Assembly: GCA_007618135.1 (NCBI GenBank)
Contig: PHFX01000168.1
Span: forward strand, 1 to 37,587
Length of the DNA stretch: 37,587 bases
Reading direction: 5' to 3'
Origin: Candidatus Brocadia sp. WS118
GTDB taxonomy: Bacteria; Planctomycetota; Brocadiia; Brocadiales; Brocadiaceae
The notes below the pieces were generated by a model. It saw nothing but the letters and a program-made list of their open reading frames with translations, ran no database searches and was not told the DNA's origin. How positions within the stretch are numbered: the first letter of the stretch is position 1; the number at the start of each line of letters is the position of its first letter. Both the position numbers and the translations under genes were made by a program. Shown here in pieces: positions 23,947 to 32,700 of the stretch.

Positions 23947-23989
23947 GATTTAAGAATTTCACCCTTTTGAATTTCCCACTAAACAGAGG

Positions 23990-24053
23990 GAACATATCCC
24001 TTAGTCCCCTCTCGAGAGGCGCTTTAGGTGTGTAATTTTTTACAACACACCAC
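23990..24053. repeat. Degenerate CCCCTC/GAGGCG repeat with GGTGTGT...ACACACC hairpin
   Basis: CCCTTAGTCCCCTCTCGAGA is followed by GGCGCTTTAGGTGTGT and then AACACACC. It resembles half of the nested palindrome at 33557-33633 (ACACACCCC, then CCCCTC). It fills most of the 216-bp gap between the CARDB and HbpS-like genes. Confidence 0.4.
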
Positions 24054-24162
24054 TGGTCACCCTCCCTCAGAGTAGCAATTATGACTAATACTAAAATCAA
24101 ATTCTAACATAATCAAGTTGAAGAAGAAGCGATGAGAAAAGTGTTGAAAGGAGACTGCTATT

Positions 24163-24930
24163 ATGAAACGTTTTAAAGTAATTATTTATGGGCTTACTAC
24201 TGCATCATTCGTGCTTGTCGTTTTGTCTATACAAGGTGTTTTAGCAAATGGTTTACCTTCTCACACTGAACTCCGGGAATTCCTTAAGACAGTGGTAAAA
24301 GAGAACAATGGCGGATTTGGTTTTCATATGTGGGCAACGGTGGTGGATCGGGACGGTGTGGTAAAAGCAGTGGTGTTTTCCGGAAAAGACCGTGGAGACC
24401 AATGGCCAGGCAGCCGGGTTATTTCGGCTCAGAAGGCCAATACCGCCAATGCATTCAGCCTGCCGGAATTATCGTTGTCTACCGCAAATCTTTTTTCTGC
24501 GGTTCAACCGGGTGGTAGTTTGTTTGGATTGCAGGAGAGTAATCCGGTCTCTCCGGAAGTAGCTTATCAGGGCTCTTCTGAAAAATTTGGTACGGAAAAA
24601 GACCCTCTGGTGGGACATAAAATAGGCGGAGTTAACGTATTCGGCGGTGGATTGGCATTGTATGACAGCGAGGGAAATCTTATTGGCGCTTTAGGGGTAA
24701 GCGGCGACAGCTCTTGCGCTGATCACAATATTGCATGGAAGGTACGTCATAGACTGAATCTGGACTACGTTCCTGCGGGAGTTAGTTCAACAAAAGATGA
24801 TAATATTATCTATGATATAAACAATGGCGTGAGCGCAAGCGGATGGGGTCATCCGCAGTGCTCTCCGGAGGCAGCCAAAATTGCTCAGGAATTTCCAAAA
24901 ACGCATCCGGTAAGCAAGAAGCAATTTTAA
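24163..24930 (+). CDS. Exported HbpS/GlcG-family protein (heme-binding-like)
   Basis: This 255-residue protein has a signal peptide (residues about 1-28, ending VLANG). The GlcG/HbpS domain follows: FHMWATVVDRDGVVKAVVFS, then SRVISAQKANTANAFSLPEL, then GGLALYDSEGNLIGALGVSG with DSSCADHNIAWKVR. Family members bind heme or cobalamin-type ligands in the periplasm or sense redox state. Typical GlcG proteins are about 140-190 residues. Here extra sequence around LFGLQESNPVSPEV and a C-terminal tail (GHPQCSPEAAKIAQEFPKTH) are added. A GAAAGGAGA ribosome site precedes the ATG. Confidence 0.88.
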   Translation: MKRFKVIIYGLTTASFVLVVLSIQGVLANGLPSHTELREFLKTVVKENNGGFGFHMWATVVDRDGVVKAVVFSGKDRGDQWPGSRVISAQKANTANAFSLPELSLSTANLFSAVQPGGSLFGLQESNPVSPEVAYQGSSEKFGTEKDPLVGHKIGGVNVFGGGLALYDSEGNLIGALGVSGDSSCADHNIAWKVRHRLNLDYVPAGVSSTKDDNIIYDINNGVSASGWGHPQCSPEAAKIAQEFPKTHPVSKKQF

Positions 24931-24996
24931 CCATTGCCATAAGATCAATGTATTGGCAACTCAAACTTATGCCGTATTCATTATAAAGGGCTTCCT

Positions 24997-25352
24997 TGGT
25001 GGAGGCGGCGGGAATTGAACCCGCGTCCCTAGACATTTCAGCATAGGCTTCTACGCACATAGTCTATTTTTTAAGTCTCGTCATCCTGAACCCCAATAGA
25101 CAGGGTTTCCGATAACCAGCTGAGTTTAAAAGTTCATTTCGTCCCCACTTAGCAAAAGGACTAAACTAACCTGCTAGTCGTCGTTTCATTACCCACGCAG
25201 GTAAGGATAATAAAACGTGGCTGTTAATTAAGCAGCCATTGCCATTGGATATTCGGCATTTAAATCATTTTGCCAGGTTTTTAATGAGGCCGCCTGACAA
25301 CCTCAATACGCCACCTATACCTCAACTTGTCCGGTCGAATCCTTTCGCCCCC
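24997..25352 (-). ncRNA. ssrA: Transfer-messenger RNA
   Basis: On the reverse strand the 5' end is GGGGGCGAAAGGATTCGACC and the 3' end closes with GGGTTCAATTCCCGCCGCCT then CCACCA, so the acceptor stem GGGGGC/GCCTCC pairs and CCA is encoded. About 356 nt is a normal length. The tag ends in Y-P-M-A-M-A-A followed by TAATTAA (stop at 25228-25230). Reading back from the stop gives NDLNAEYPMAMAA. The expected GCA resume codon is out of frame by one base (see findings). tmRNA with SmpB rescues stalled ribosomes. Confidence 0.97.
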
Positions 25353-25419
25353 TTTCTTGTAATTGTTGTACATTTACCAATATTTCGCCATATAACTTCA
25401 ATATTATTTTACGGTAAAT

Positions 25420-25448
25420 ATTATACCCGTTCAAATATGAAAATGCAA
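25420..25448 (-). promoter_or_regulatory. Promoter of ssrA
   Basis: On the reverse strand TTGCAT (25448-25443) and a perfect TATAAT (25425-25420) are 17 bp apart, ideal for the main sigma factor. The -10 ends 67 nt before the mature 5' end, leaving a leader for RNase P removal. Confidence 0.7.
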
Positions 25449-25827
25449 TCCGACAAAATATATTACGCGACTGGCTAATTTCACAACGAACTTTTCATGA
25501 ACCTGCTTAAATTCTATTGAAAGTTGTAATTCATCATTAGTATTTTATTTCATTCATTATTACATCAACAAGCAGGAAAAATTCAATATCTGCACAAAAA
25601 TGGGCACCGAGTGCCTGCTAAAAATTAGATGGTTTTCTGTAATACATTGACAATTCAATGGTTATGAAAATTAAGCTAATTGTTTGGAAAACGAATCCTT
25701 GCGGAGACACAAGAAATAAAATAGCTATATTCCATTTTTTACCATAAGAGAACTGTTCAGGTATAGAAATCGCTAATATTATGGGTGTGCCTTGTTAGTT
25801 TTATGAAATATTTATAGGAGATGTCAC
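25449..25827. other. A/T-rich intergenic region between ssrA and the next gene
   Basis: No ORF with a ribosome site is seen. The only structure noticed is GGCAC-CGA-GTGCC near 25608-25620, followed by TGCTAAAAATT, a weak hairpin. The region upstream of 25828 contains TAATATTAT but no clear -35. Confidence 0.4.
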
Positions 25828-26163
25828 ATGGTAAACAATATAAATCATACAACATCAAAACTTTTAGAACAGATACAAAGATTAGCGACACACACTACAA
25901 AAAAAGAAGAAAACCATATTGATTTCAAAGATGATATAATAAATTACCAAACTGACAATGCCAGAGAATTGAAAAGAACAAACTTATTGAATTCTATTGA
26001 AAGAACACAAAAAAAAATTAAGTTGTCTACGCAGCCACTCGACAATATCAAAAACGAAGTCTTTTTGAAAAGTGTTCAAACATCAGAATGGCCTAAATTC
26101 GTAGATATGCCCAAAAACAATCGAGAAAAACCTTTAGGATCATTTCTCGATATTTACCTTTAG
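25828..26163 (+). CDS. Small hydrophilic protein of unknown function
   Basis: This 111-residue, Asn/Lys-rich protein has no signal peptide or TM. A clear TAGGAGATGTCAC ribosome site precedes the ATG. It is predicted helical (HTTSKLLEQIQRLATHTTKK, then NARELKRTNLLNSIERTQKK), then a proline-containing tail, QTSEWPKFVDMPKNNREKPL, ending GSFLDIYL. Codon use is A/T-richer than its neighbours, which might mean recent transfer. A perfect-stem hairpin follows 12 bp after its stop. Nothing is recognised. Its compact helical-plus-tail form would suit an adaptor or regulator, but that is speculation. Confidence 0.65.
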   Translation: MVNNINHTTSKLLEQIQRLATHTTKKEENHIDFKDDIINYQTDNARELKRTNLLNSIERTQKKIKLSTQPLDNIKNEVFLKSVQTSEWPKFVDMPKNNREKPLGSFLDIYL

Positions 26164-26175
26164 GGAATAATAAGT

Positions 26176-26224
26176 AGCAAGCTGATTTTCGAAGAAAAGG
26201 AGGAAAGCGAAAAATCAGCTTGCT
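26176..26224 (+). terminator. Long hairpin with an AAGGAGG loop after the small unknown gene
   Basis: AGCAAGCTGATTTTCG (26176-26191) pairs with CGAAAAATCAGCTTGCT (26208-26224). The 16-base loop is AAGAAAAGGAGGAAAG, which contains a perfect Shine-Dalgarno sequence. Only AAAA follows on the plus strand, so as an intrinsic terminator it is better read on the reverse strand. It may instead be an mRNA 3' stabiliser or a regulatory RNA structure. Confidence 0.55.
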
Positions 26225-26294
26225 AAAAGGAGAACAATTGTACCTTTAAAACATAGATACTTTAAAAAAAGTTCCGATATCATTAAAAATTTTT

Positions 26295-26322
26295 TTGTAT
26301 TTGTATATAATTAAATTATAAT
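26295..26322 (+). promoter_or_regulatory. Sigma-70-type promoter for the lipoprotein-htrA operon
   Basis: TTGTAT (26295-26300) and TATAAT (26317-26322) are 16 bp apart. The start ATG lies at 26330, only 7 bp after the -10, so the transcript is leaderless or nearly so, and indeed no Shine-Dalgarno sequence fits. A start further upstream on the DNA is also possible. Confidence 0.5.
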
Positions 26323-26329
26323 TGCAATC

Positions 26330-26785
26330 ATGAAAAAGCATTCAATACGACAGGCATGGATTCTGATACCTATTTTTCTTATCGGATGCAGCGCCACGTC
26401 GCATGAAAAATTAATGAATATTGACCGAAGTGTAAACAAACTTTCTAAAACGAATCAAACATTAGAAAAAAGACTCGATAATTTATCCAGGTCTGTTTCG
26501 TTACTTGTAAATGACGGGAATGACCTGCATAACAAAATGGAAGAGGTACAAGTTTCCGACAAAAACACCGACCAAAAGATTGAGGCGATAGAAACATCGA
26601 TCAAGAATTTAGATGACCACTTGAACCATCTGAAAAAAACATATAAAGAGATGGAAGTGCATCTTAATAAGCAAATAGAAGATATCCAAAAGGCTGAAAT
26701 TGAATTATCCAACCGGCTGGAAATCATGAAATTAGATAAAAAAGAATCATTGAACGAGAAGAGCGAATCCGCGTCTGTTCCTTAG
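26330..26785 (+). CDS. Coiled-coil lipoprotein
   Basis: This 151-residue protein has a lipobox IFLIGC (Cys20) after a basic N-terminus, so it should be lipid-anchored in the periplasm, probably at the outer membrane (serine follows the cysteine). The rest is heptad-patterned coiled coil: NIDRSVNKLSKTNQTLEKRL, then DQKIEAIETSIKNLDDHLNH, then the helix ending NRLEIMKLDKKE. It recalls the N-terminal trimer of CpoB/YbgF or murein lipoproteins without any catalytic domain. It heads a three-gene run with a 2-TM protein and HtrA, and may act in envelope maintenance. Confidence 0.8.
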   Translation: MKKHSIRQAWILIPIFLIGCSATSHEKLMNIDRSVNKLSKTNQTLEKRLDNLSRSVSLLVNDGNDLHNKMEEVQVSDKNTDQKIEAIETSIKNLDDHLNHLKKTYKEMEVHLNKQIEDIQKAEIELSNRLEIMKLDKKESLNEKSESASVP

Positions 26786-26820
26786 AAGGTCAAAGATGGC
26801 TCTCGGTAGATGTGCTACCA

Positions 26821-27039
26821 ATGAAGACATTCAAAAAAATACTTTTGCTCACCGGTATAGGTTTGATCTATATTGTAATGACCTATGTAACCTTTCTCGC
26901 TGTCGCAAAAGTACATAGTACCAAGGATCCTGCCGTTGCGAAAAAGACGGTCATTTTGACTTTTTTTGCAGATCTATTTATGTTTGCTGGTAGTGGATAT
27001 TTAATTTACAAACTGAAACTTCCCCTGGATAAAACTTGA
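26821..27039 (+). CDS. Small two-TM membrane protein
   Basis: This 72-residue protein starts at the ATG at 26821 (an in-frame GTG at 26812 adds three residues). It has two hydrophobic helices: LLLTGIGLIYIVMTYVTFLA and TVILTFFADLFMFAGSGYLI, joined by a short basic loop, VHSTKDPAVAKK. No family is recognised. Its TGA overlaps the TTG start of the protease gene (TTGA), which suggests translational coupling and perhaps a membrane partner of the protease. Confidence 0.65.
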   Translation: MKTFKKILLLTGIGLIYIVMTYVTFLAVAKVHSTKDPAVAKKTVILTFFADLFMFAGSGYLIYKLKLPLDKT

Positions 27040-28547
27040 AACGTTTACGAGATTTAATTTCTTGGTGGACATTCCTTAGTGCCCTGTCCTTATTTTCTAT
27101 CCATCTTGCTTTTGCAGCAAGAAATGACGATATCAACCGGTTGAAGCAAGAACTCCTTGACCTTGAAAAAGTTACAAACCCACTGATTCAAACATTTCGA
27201 AAAGTTTCACAACTCGTCAGTCCCTCCGTAGTGAGTTTAAGCACCGAAAAAAAGGCATTCCAGGATGAAAAAAATGAAATCGAACCATCCCCGCCGTCCC
27301 AAAATTTCCCGCCGAAACATGAGCCTCACGCTGAAACACTGCCGAAAAAAGGCCTTGGTTCAGGAATTATTATTGATGAGCGTGGCTATATTTTAACGAA
27401 CAACCATGTTATCAGCGGTTTTTCTGAAGACGAAATTACGGTAGTTACTTATAACGGCGAGCAATTTGATCATGTTAAAATCGTTGGTGTCGATCCGAAC
27501 ACCGATATTGCAGTCATTAAGATAGAGGGGGAAGATTTCACCCCCATTACCTTTGGTGTATCTGAAGAAGTGCAAGTGGGGGATTGGGTTATTGCCGTTG
27601 GCAGCCCCTTTGGGTATCAGCAAACCGTTTCTGCCGGTATTATCAGCGCCAAAGGAAGAACCCATGTTATCCCTTTCGAACTTCCTTTTCTTTACGAAGA
27701 TTTCTTTCAAACCGATGCAGCCATTAACCCCGGCAACAGCGGAGGGCCGCTGGTAAATCTACGCGGTGAATTAATTGGGGTGAATACCGCCATAGCAACC
27801 AGATCGGGCGGCTTTCAGGGTGTGGGATTTGCCATCTCTGCCAGTATTGTAAAAGAAACCGTAGAAAACATTATGGCCACGGGAACTGTCGTGCGGGGGT
27901 ATTTGGGTGTGGGAACGCACGATATTAATACTGAGTTAGCCCAAATACTTGGCCTCAAAGACAAAAGGGAAATTTCACGCCGGTTTGGCTTGCCATCGGA
28001 GAAGGGGGTGTTTGTTCTTGAGGTGTGGAGCGATACCCCTGCATCAAAGGCCGGCATCTCTCCGGGTGATATCATTTTTGAGATCGGCGGGAAAATAATC
28101 GAGAATACCATAGACCTCCAACATGCTATTCGTCGCGCAAGAGTAGATGAAGTAGTCATTGTAAAGGTTATGCGCAACGGAGTAGAAAGTGCACTGGAAG
28201 TAATGGTGGAGCGTCAACCACAGGACCTTGGAGGCAAAACGTATGTTGCTATCCGGAAACTCGATGAACCCATAAAATTTTCGTTAGGCCTGGTCGTCAA
28301 TGACTTAAATCCGGAAATTGCAAAATCTCTCGGTCTTAAAGATGAGCAAGGTGTATTGGTTGTTGACGTGGAAACAAATAGTCCATCTGAACGAGCCGGC
28401 ATACAACCAGGTGATGTAATTACCAAAGTTGGAACAAAAGAAGTACGGTCAGTTATGGAATTTATGACGTTTATGGAAGAGTTTTTGGAAACAAATAAGC
28501 CTGTAAGTATCTTTATAAAAAATAAGGGTTTTATAACGTTGAAATAG
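27036..28547 (+). CDS. HtrA/DegP-family periplasmic serine protease with two PDZ domains
   Basis: This 503-residue protein has an N-terminal signal or anchor (WWTFLSALSLFSIHLAFAAR), a coiled linker, and a trypsin-like protease domain with the triad H124 (TNNHVI), D157 (NTDIAVIK) and S235 (GNSGGP). Two PDZ domains follow: the first near residues 286-393 (RGYLGVGTHDI, KAGISPGDIIFEIGG), the second near 406-503 (ERAGIQPGDVITKVG). It degrades or refolds damaged envelope proteins. TTG start overlaps the preceding stop. A proline- and glutamate-rich stretch (EIEPSPPSQNFPPKHEPHAE) sits before the protease domain. DegP, DegQ and DegS types cannot be told apart with certainty; two PDZ domains argue against DegS. 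Confidence 0.95.
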   Translation: MKRLRDLISWWTFLSALSLFSIHLAFAARNDDINRLKQELLDLEKVTNPLIQTFRKVSQLVSPSVVSLSTEKKAFQDEKNEIEPSPPSQNFPPKHEPHAETLPKKGLGSGIIIDERGYILTNNHVISGFSEDEITVVTYNGEQFDHVKIVGVDPNTDIAVIKIEGEDFTPITFGVSEEVQVGDWVIAVGSPFGYQQTVSAGIISAKGRTHVIPFELPFLYEDFFQTDAAINPGNSGGPLVNLRGELIGVNTAIATRSGGFQGVGFAISASIVKETVENIMATGTVVRGYLGVGTHDINTELAQILGLKDKREISRRFGLPSEKGVFVLEVWSDTPASKAGISPGDIIFEIGGKIIENTIDLQHAIRRARVDEVVIVKVMRNGVESALEVMVERQPQDLGGKTYVAIRKLDEPIKFSLGLVVNDLNPEIAKSLGLKDEQGVLVVDVETNSPSERAGIQPGDVITKVGTKEVRSVMEFMTFMEEFLETNKPVSIFIKNKGFITLK

Positions 28548-28631
28548 ACCCTGGGTATCCATATGGTATTAAACACCATAGAACATAGGTGTTATCAGGC
28601 AAAGTTAATTCCAGGTATTTTCTATTGTGAC

Positions 28632-29747
28632 TTAAGGCTTTGTCAAAATTCCTCTTTCTAATGCAAGAGGGTAAAATGCCATGCTTTGGCCATAATAGTT
28701 TTGAATCAAGGATTTTTCTCCCAGCCTGTTTTTGAATGAAGTTTTTATTGAATCAGGCTTGCTATTCAATACTTGTGCGATAAAATACGCCATTGCATCT
28801 GCCGCTAAACTGCCATATTCCACAGCCGGTTCTCCCGTATATTGATATACGGCCTTTATTCCTCCTGTATGAGAGATTGCAGTTTGTAAGAATTGATGTA
28901 TCTTTCTTAAAATCTTATTGGCCTCTTCAGTCTTGTACCAGAGTATATCAAGCCCGATCCTCATCGGAATTCTGACCGCCTCCCACCCATAATCAATTGA
29001 TCTGTCTTCAACTTTTAAAATATTTCCCTGCGCATCTACGATACACCAGTCTGGCAGTAAACCACATCCAGTTACCGTATCTAAACGAATACCCGCCTGG
29101 CTAAAGAGCCAATAGCCCGTCTCAATTACCCGCAACCACTGATTATCTTGTGTTGTTTCATAAAAGAGGCGGAATGCTGCGGGGCTGTAATACGAAGGAT
29201 TTTGTATGAGGCATCCATCCCTTTCCCTGCCCCATAATCCTGGCAGGAAAAAAAGTCGATTGTCAAATCCCCGTGCTGTCTCAAGCCTCATGGTATCGTT
29301 GATTACCTGGACGGCTTTTTCACGATATGTATGCCCCTTCCATTGATATGATGCCAGTAATAAGGCAAACGCATAATCACCATCGGCATCTGATGCTGCC
29401 ATCCAGTCGTTTACCTCGCCGTTCTTCCAATGCCACGCAAGGAGGTGATCCCCGTGTTTGCTGCCTCTGCTCAGATGTTCTTCTGTCCACCGGAAGACAA
29501 GATCAAACGTCTCTTTGTCCTTCATAAAAGCAGCGAATATCATCGCGTAGGCTTGCCCTTCACTTACCGTATCGTATTCATGTTCAGGCCGTTGAACGCG
29601 TCCGTCAGGTAGAATAAAGTTGTTTTTATAGGATTTCCACCATGTTTCCAATGGTTTTTCAGGAGGTCTTTTCATATGAGAGCATCCACTGACGAATAAA
29701 CAGATGAGGCCAATTGCATAAGAAATTTTTTTAACCTGCGATACCAT
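28632..29747 (-). CDS. Glycoside hydrolase family 8 lipoprotein (endoglucanase/BcsZ-like)
   Basis: This 371-residue protein has a lipobox LFVSGC (Cys22). It then shows GH8 motifs: EYDTVSEGQAYAMI with the general acid E63, WMAASDADGDYAFALLLA with the base region D120-D124, and YSPAAFRLF and DYGWEAVRIPMRIGLD in the family order. GH8 enzymes cut beta-1,4 glucans, chitosan or xylan; BcsZ trims cellulose during export. It lies 28 bp after the TPR/barrel gene in one transcript. The anchoring suggests it works in the periplasm or at the outer membrane on the polymer passing through that exporter. No synthase gene is in the window. Confidence 0.93.
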   Translation of the reverse strand: MVSQVKKISYAIGLICLFVSGCSHMKRPPEKPLETWWKSYKNNFILPDGRVQRPEHEYDTVSEGQAYAMIFAAFMKDKETFDLVFRWTEEHLSRGSKHGDHLLAWHWKNGEVNDWMAASDADGDYAFALLLASYQWKGHTYREKAVQVINDTMRLETARGFDNRLFFLPGLWGRERDGCLIQNPSYYSPAAFRLFYETTQDNQWLRVIETGYWLFSQAGIRLDTVTGCGLLPDWCIVDAQGNILKVEDRSIDYGWEAVRIPMRIGLDILWYKTEEANKILRKIHQFLQTAISHTGGIKAVYQYTGEPAVEYGSLAADAMAYFIAQVLNSKPDSIKTSFKNRLGEKSLIQNYYGQSMAFYPLALERGILTKP

Positions 29748-29775
29748 GGAAATTCACGTTTCAGCAGAGTTCTCG

Positions 29776-32700
29776 TTAGAAACGAATATTACAGAAAATT
29801 CCGGCCTGTTCTTCCTCAAATACCTTTGACTGTACGGGTCTTATTTCAAATCCTATATTCCACCGTCTCTGGTCATCCCATCCAAATTCAAATCTTGGCT
29901 CAATAAAATCGACACTATCAGAATCGATGCTTTCTCTTAAGGCAAGCTCGTAAAAAAGTTTTGGAGCGCCGCTGAAATGTTCCTTTCCCAGGTAATGCCT
30001 CCAGACAACCCCCCCGATGTATTTCCGATAATCATGAGGAGACCAATATTCATCCCGTCGTGCATGGACATCATATCCATAGGTTTCCACGACAAACTTC
30101 AGGATTTTAGGATACAACGAGAGTTTATAGCCGATGGTTGTGTAGTCCTCGGTGCCATTATTACTGTCATCGTACCAATGCTTTTTGAATTGACTCGAAA
30201 TATCGATGCGCTGAGATATATCCCAGGCAAAACGTCCGCCGGTAAAGTAACGCCCCCTGTTGTTCTCCAGGGTATTGAAATTTTGCAGCACGTCTTCCCT
30301 GCCGCCAAATACCGTAACATCGAACGTGTCAAAAAAACGATAGGCGCCACCGGCTTCAAACTGCACTGTTTCGTGACGGTTTTCGGAATATGTTGATGCT
30401 TCTCCATCCAGATAGGTTGTTATCCCCTGCTCAAAATATTTATTGACCTGTAAGGTAAGATGTTCCGCAACCGAACCGCTGTGTTCCGTGAAATTAAACA
30501 CCGTATTTCCCAGACCTACAGACAGGTCCATTGCCTCAGAGAGTCTCACCGGGGCATATGCAGCGTCTGTTCTGAACATCATGATCTCATAATTTCCAAA
30601 ATCATCACCACTGCCTTTCTGGTGGATATATGATTGTTTCAGCCTTACTGATTGTTTGCGTCTCCACTGTTCTGATTCCCGGGCAAATTGTGCATGGTTG
30701 TGTTCCGGCGCATAGACTAGTAATTTCTGGTACGTATCTTCTGCCGGAGTACTTAGATTAAGCTGAGAGTACATTTGCCCCAAATCAAACAGTATTTCAC
30801 TATCGTCAGGGCGCCGTTCTGCCAATTCACGGTAAAACGATATGGCGGTTCGTTTTCTGCCCAGCCAGTTGTTCCTTTTTGCCTTCCACTCACAGAGGAT
30901 TTCGTCATCTTCTGGATAATCTTTGCAAAGTTTTTGGTACGCCTCGTTTGCCTCACGGGGACGCAAAGCCCAGCCATACACCCTGGCGGCTTCACGGCGC
31001 CGGTCAAAATCCAACGGCCGTTCTCTGAGGTATGCATCGTACCACCTCAATGATTCGTCATATTCATGCCTCCAGGCATTCACCTGCGCCAGCCATCGTA
31101 CACATCTCACATCCGTGGGGTCATTTTTCTGAAGCGCCAGAAACTGCTCACAGGCCAGGTCATAATCGTTGTGTGTGGCCAGCAATTTCGCATATTGATA
31201 CCGGAGTCCTGAATCGCCTGGGAATTGGCCTACCGCCTGTCGCAGCCACTCCTTCGCAAATTCATAGTTTTGACTTTGTCTGCCCCGGTCGAAATATCCA
31301 ATCCTTTCTAAAATTGTCTGAAAACTGGCAAGATTTCCCGGTTGATTTGAAAGGTATTGTTTTACGATCCCATCTGCCATTGCGCGATCGCCGGATTGAA
31401 TATTTGCAATTGCCACAATCGCCTTGACAGAGGTCTTTTGTGAAATATCTTCTGGAAATAGAAACAACTTCGCCGAAAGTTCTTCTTTACTCTTTTTTAA
31501 CTTAACCAGTGCCTCAAAGTAACGGGTTGTTTCTTTTTCCGGCAAACCGGGTAATGGAATCTGATGCAATAGTTTGTTTGCTTCCTCCGGATTATTCTGA
31601 CCCAGGTAACATTCCACCATACCAAGTTTATAGAGCGGGTCTTTTTTCTCTTTTTCCAGTTCCTTGTAGAGCATCACGGATTGCTGATAATTACCGGCTT
31701 TATACTCAGCCTTTGCCCGCTGGGTACTTACTTCCGGATTGCGGTGCAGAGCCATCTCGTCAGCAATTTTCCAGGCGGAAAGTGGCACAGCATCGAGGAG
31801 TTGGGGTCTGACCATCTCAGTTTCCGCTGTAAACCCCTCCAATACCTTACCTAACACCTGATTTGCGTTCTCATATGCTCCTAATTGTCTCTCGGCAGAC
31901 AGTAATAAAACCGTAAGAATTGACGGGCCAGGGTCTTTTTCATCGCTTTTTGATAATAATTCGATTTCTGTACGGGCTTCTTCATATTGTCCTATGCGTA
32001 TTTGGGAAAGAATACGCAGCGTCAACACTTTAGACCTTTCAGCCACTTCCTCGTGAGACAGTTTTTGTAATATTGAGAATGATTTTTTGAGGAGCATTCC
32101 GTCTTTCTCTAAAGCATAGTAGCATTCCAATTCTAACATTCGCAGCCGGAGTCCTGTTTCTTTGTCCCCTTCCAGCGTATGAATTATTGACAGCGCGTCA
32201 TCATATCGGCTTGTTAAGGATAAGATTTCAGCCTTTGTAGCTTCAATAATCGGTTTTGATTGAGGAGAAACAGGATATTTATCCAGGATTTCAAATCCCT
32301 TTCCGGGCATTTCCTGGTAGGTATAGAGAATAGCCAATTTCGCCAGCAGGTGCACCTCAGGAACATAATTGCTGTCAGACACAATCTTTTCAAGGGTATC
32401 CAATGCGGCAGCCAGTTTCCTCTGGGAAAGAAATTTGTCTACGATCATCAAAGCAGAAGCGCTCCAGGTGTCTGATTCTTTGCTGATTGTCTTCCAGATC
32501 TCAATTGCCTTCTCTGATTCCCCTAGAGACAAATGTGCATCAACAAGAAGGGCACGGACATCATCGGTAATTTCAATTTTATCCCTTCCCGCTTGCAAGG
32601 TATCCAAGAGTAAAGGCCACTTCTTTGCCCACGATAACACCTTGATCAGTTGAGACCAGAGTTCACGATTATCCGGAGACTGATGAACCAATTTTTGGTA

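Noticed and set aside
29977-32653. Several forward ORFs of 60-140 codons under the TPR/barrel gene
   Set aside because: Antisense shadows of a long gene with strong protein features on the reverse strand.
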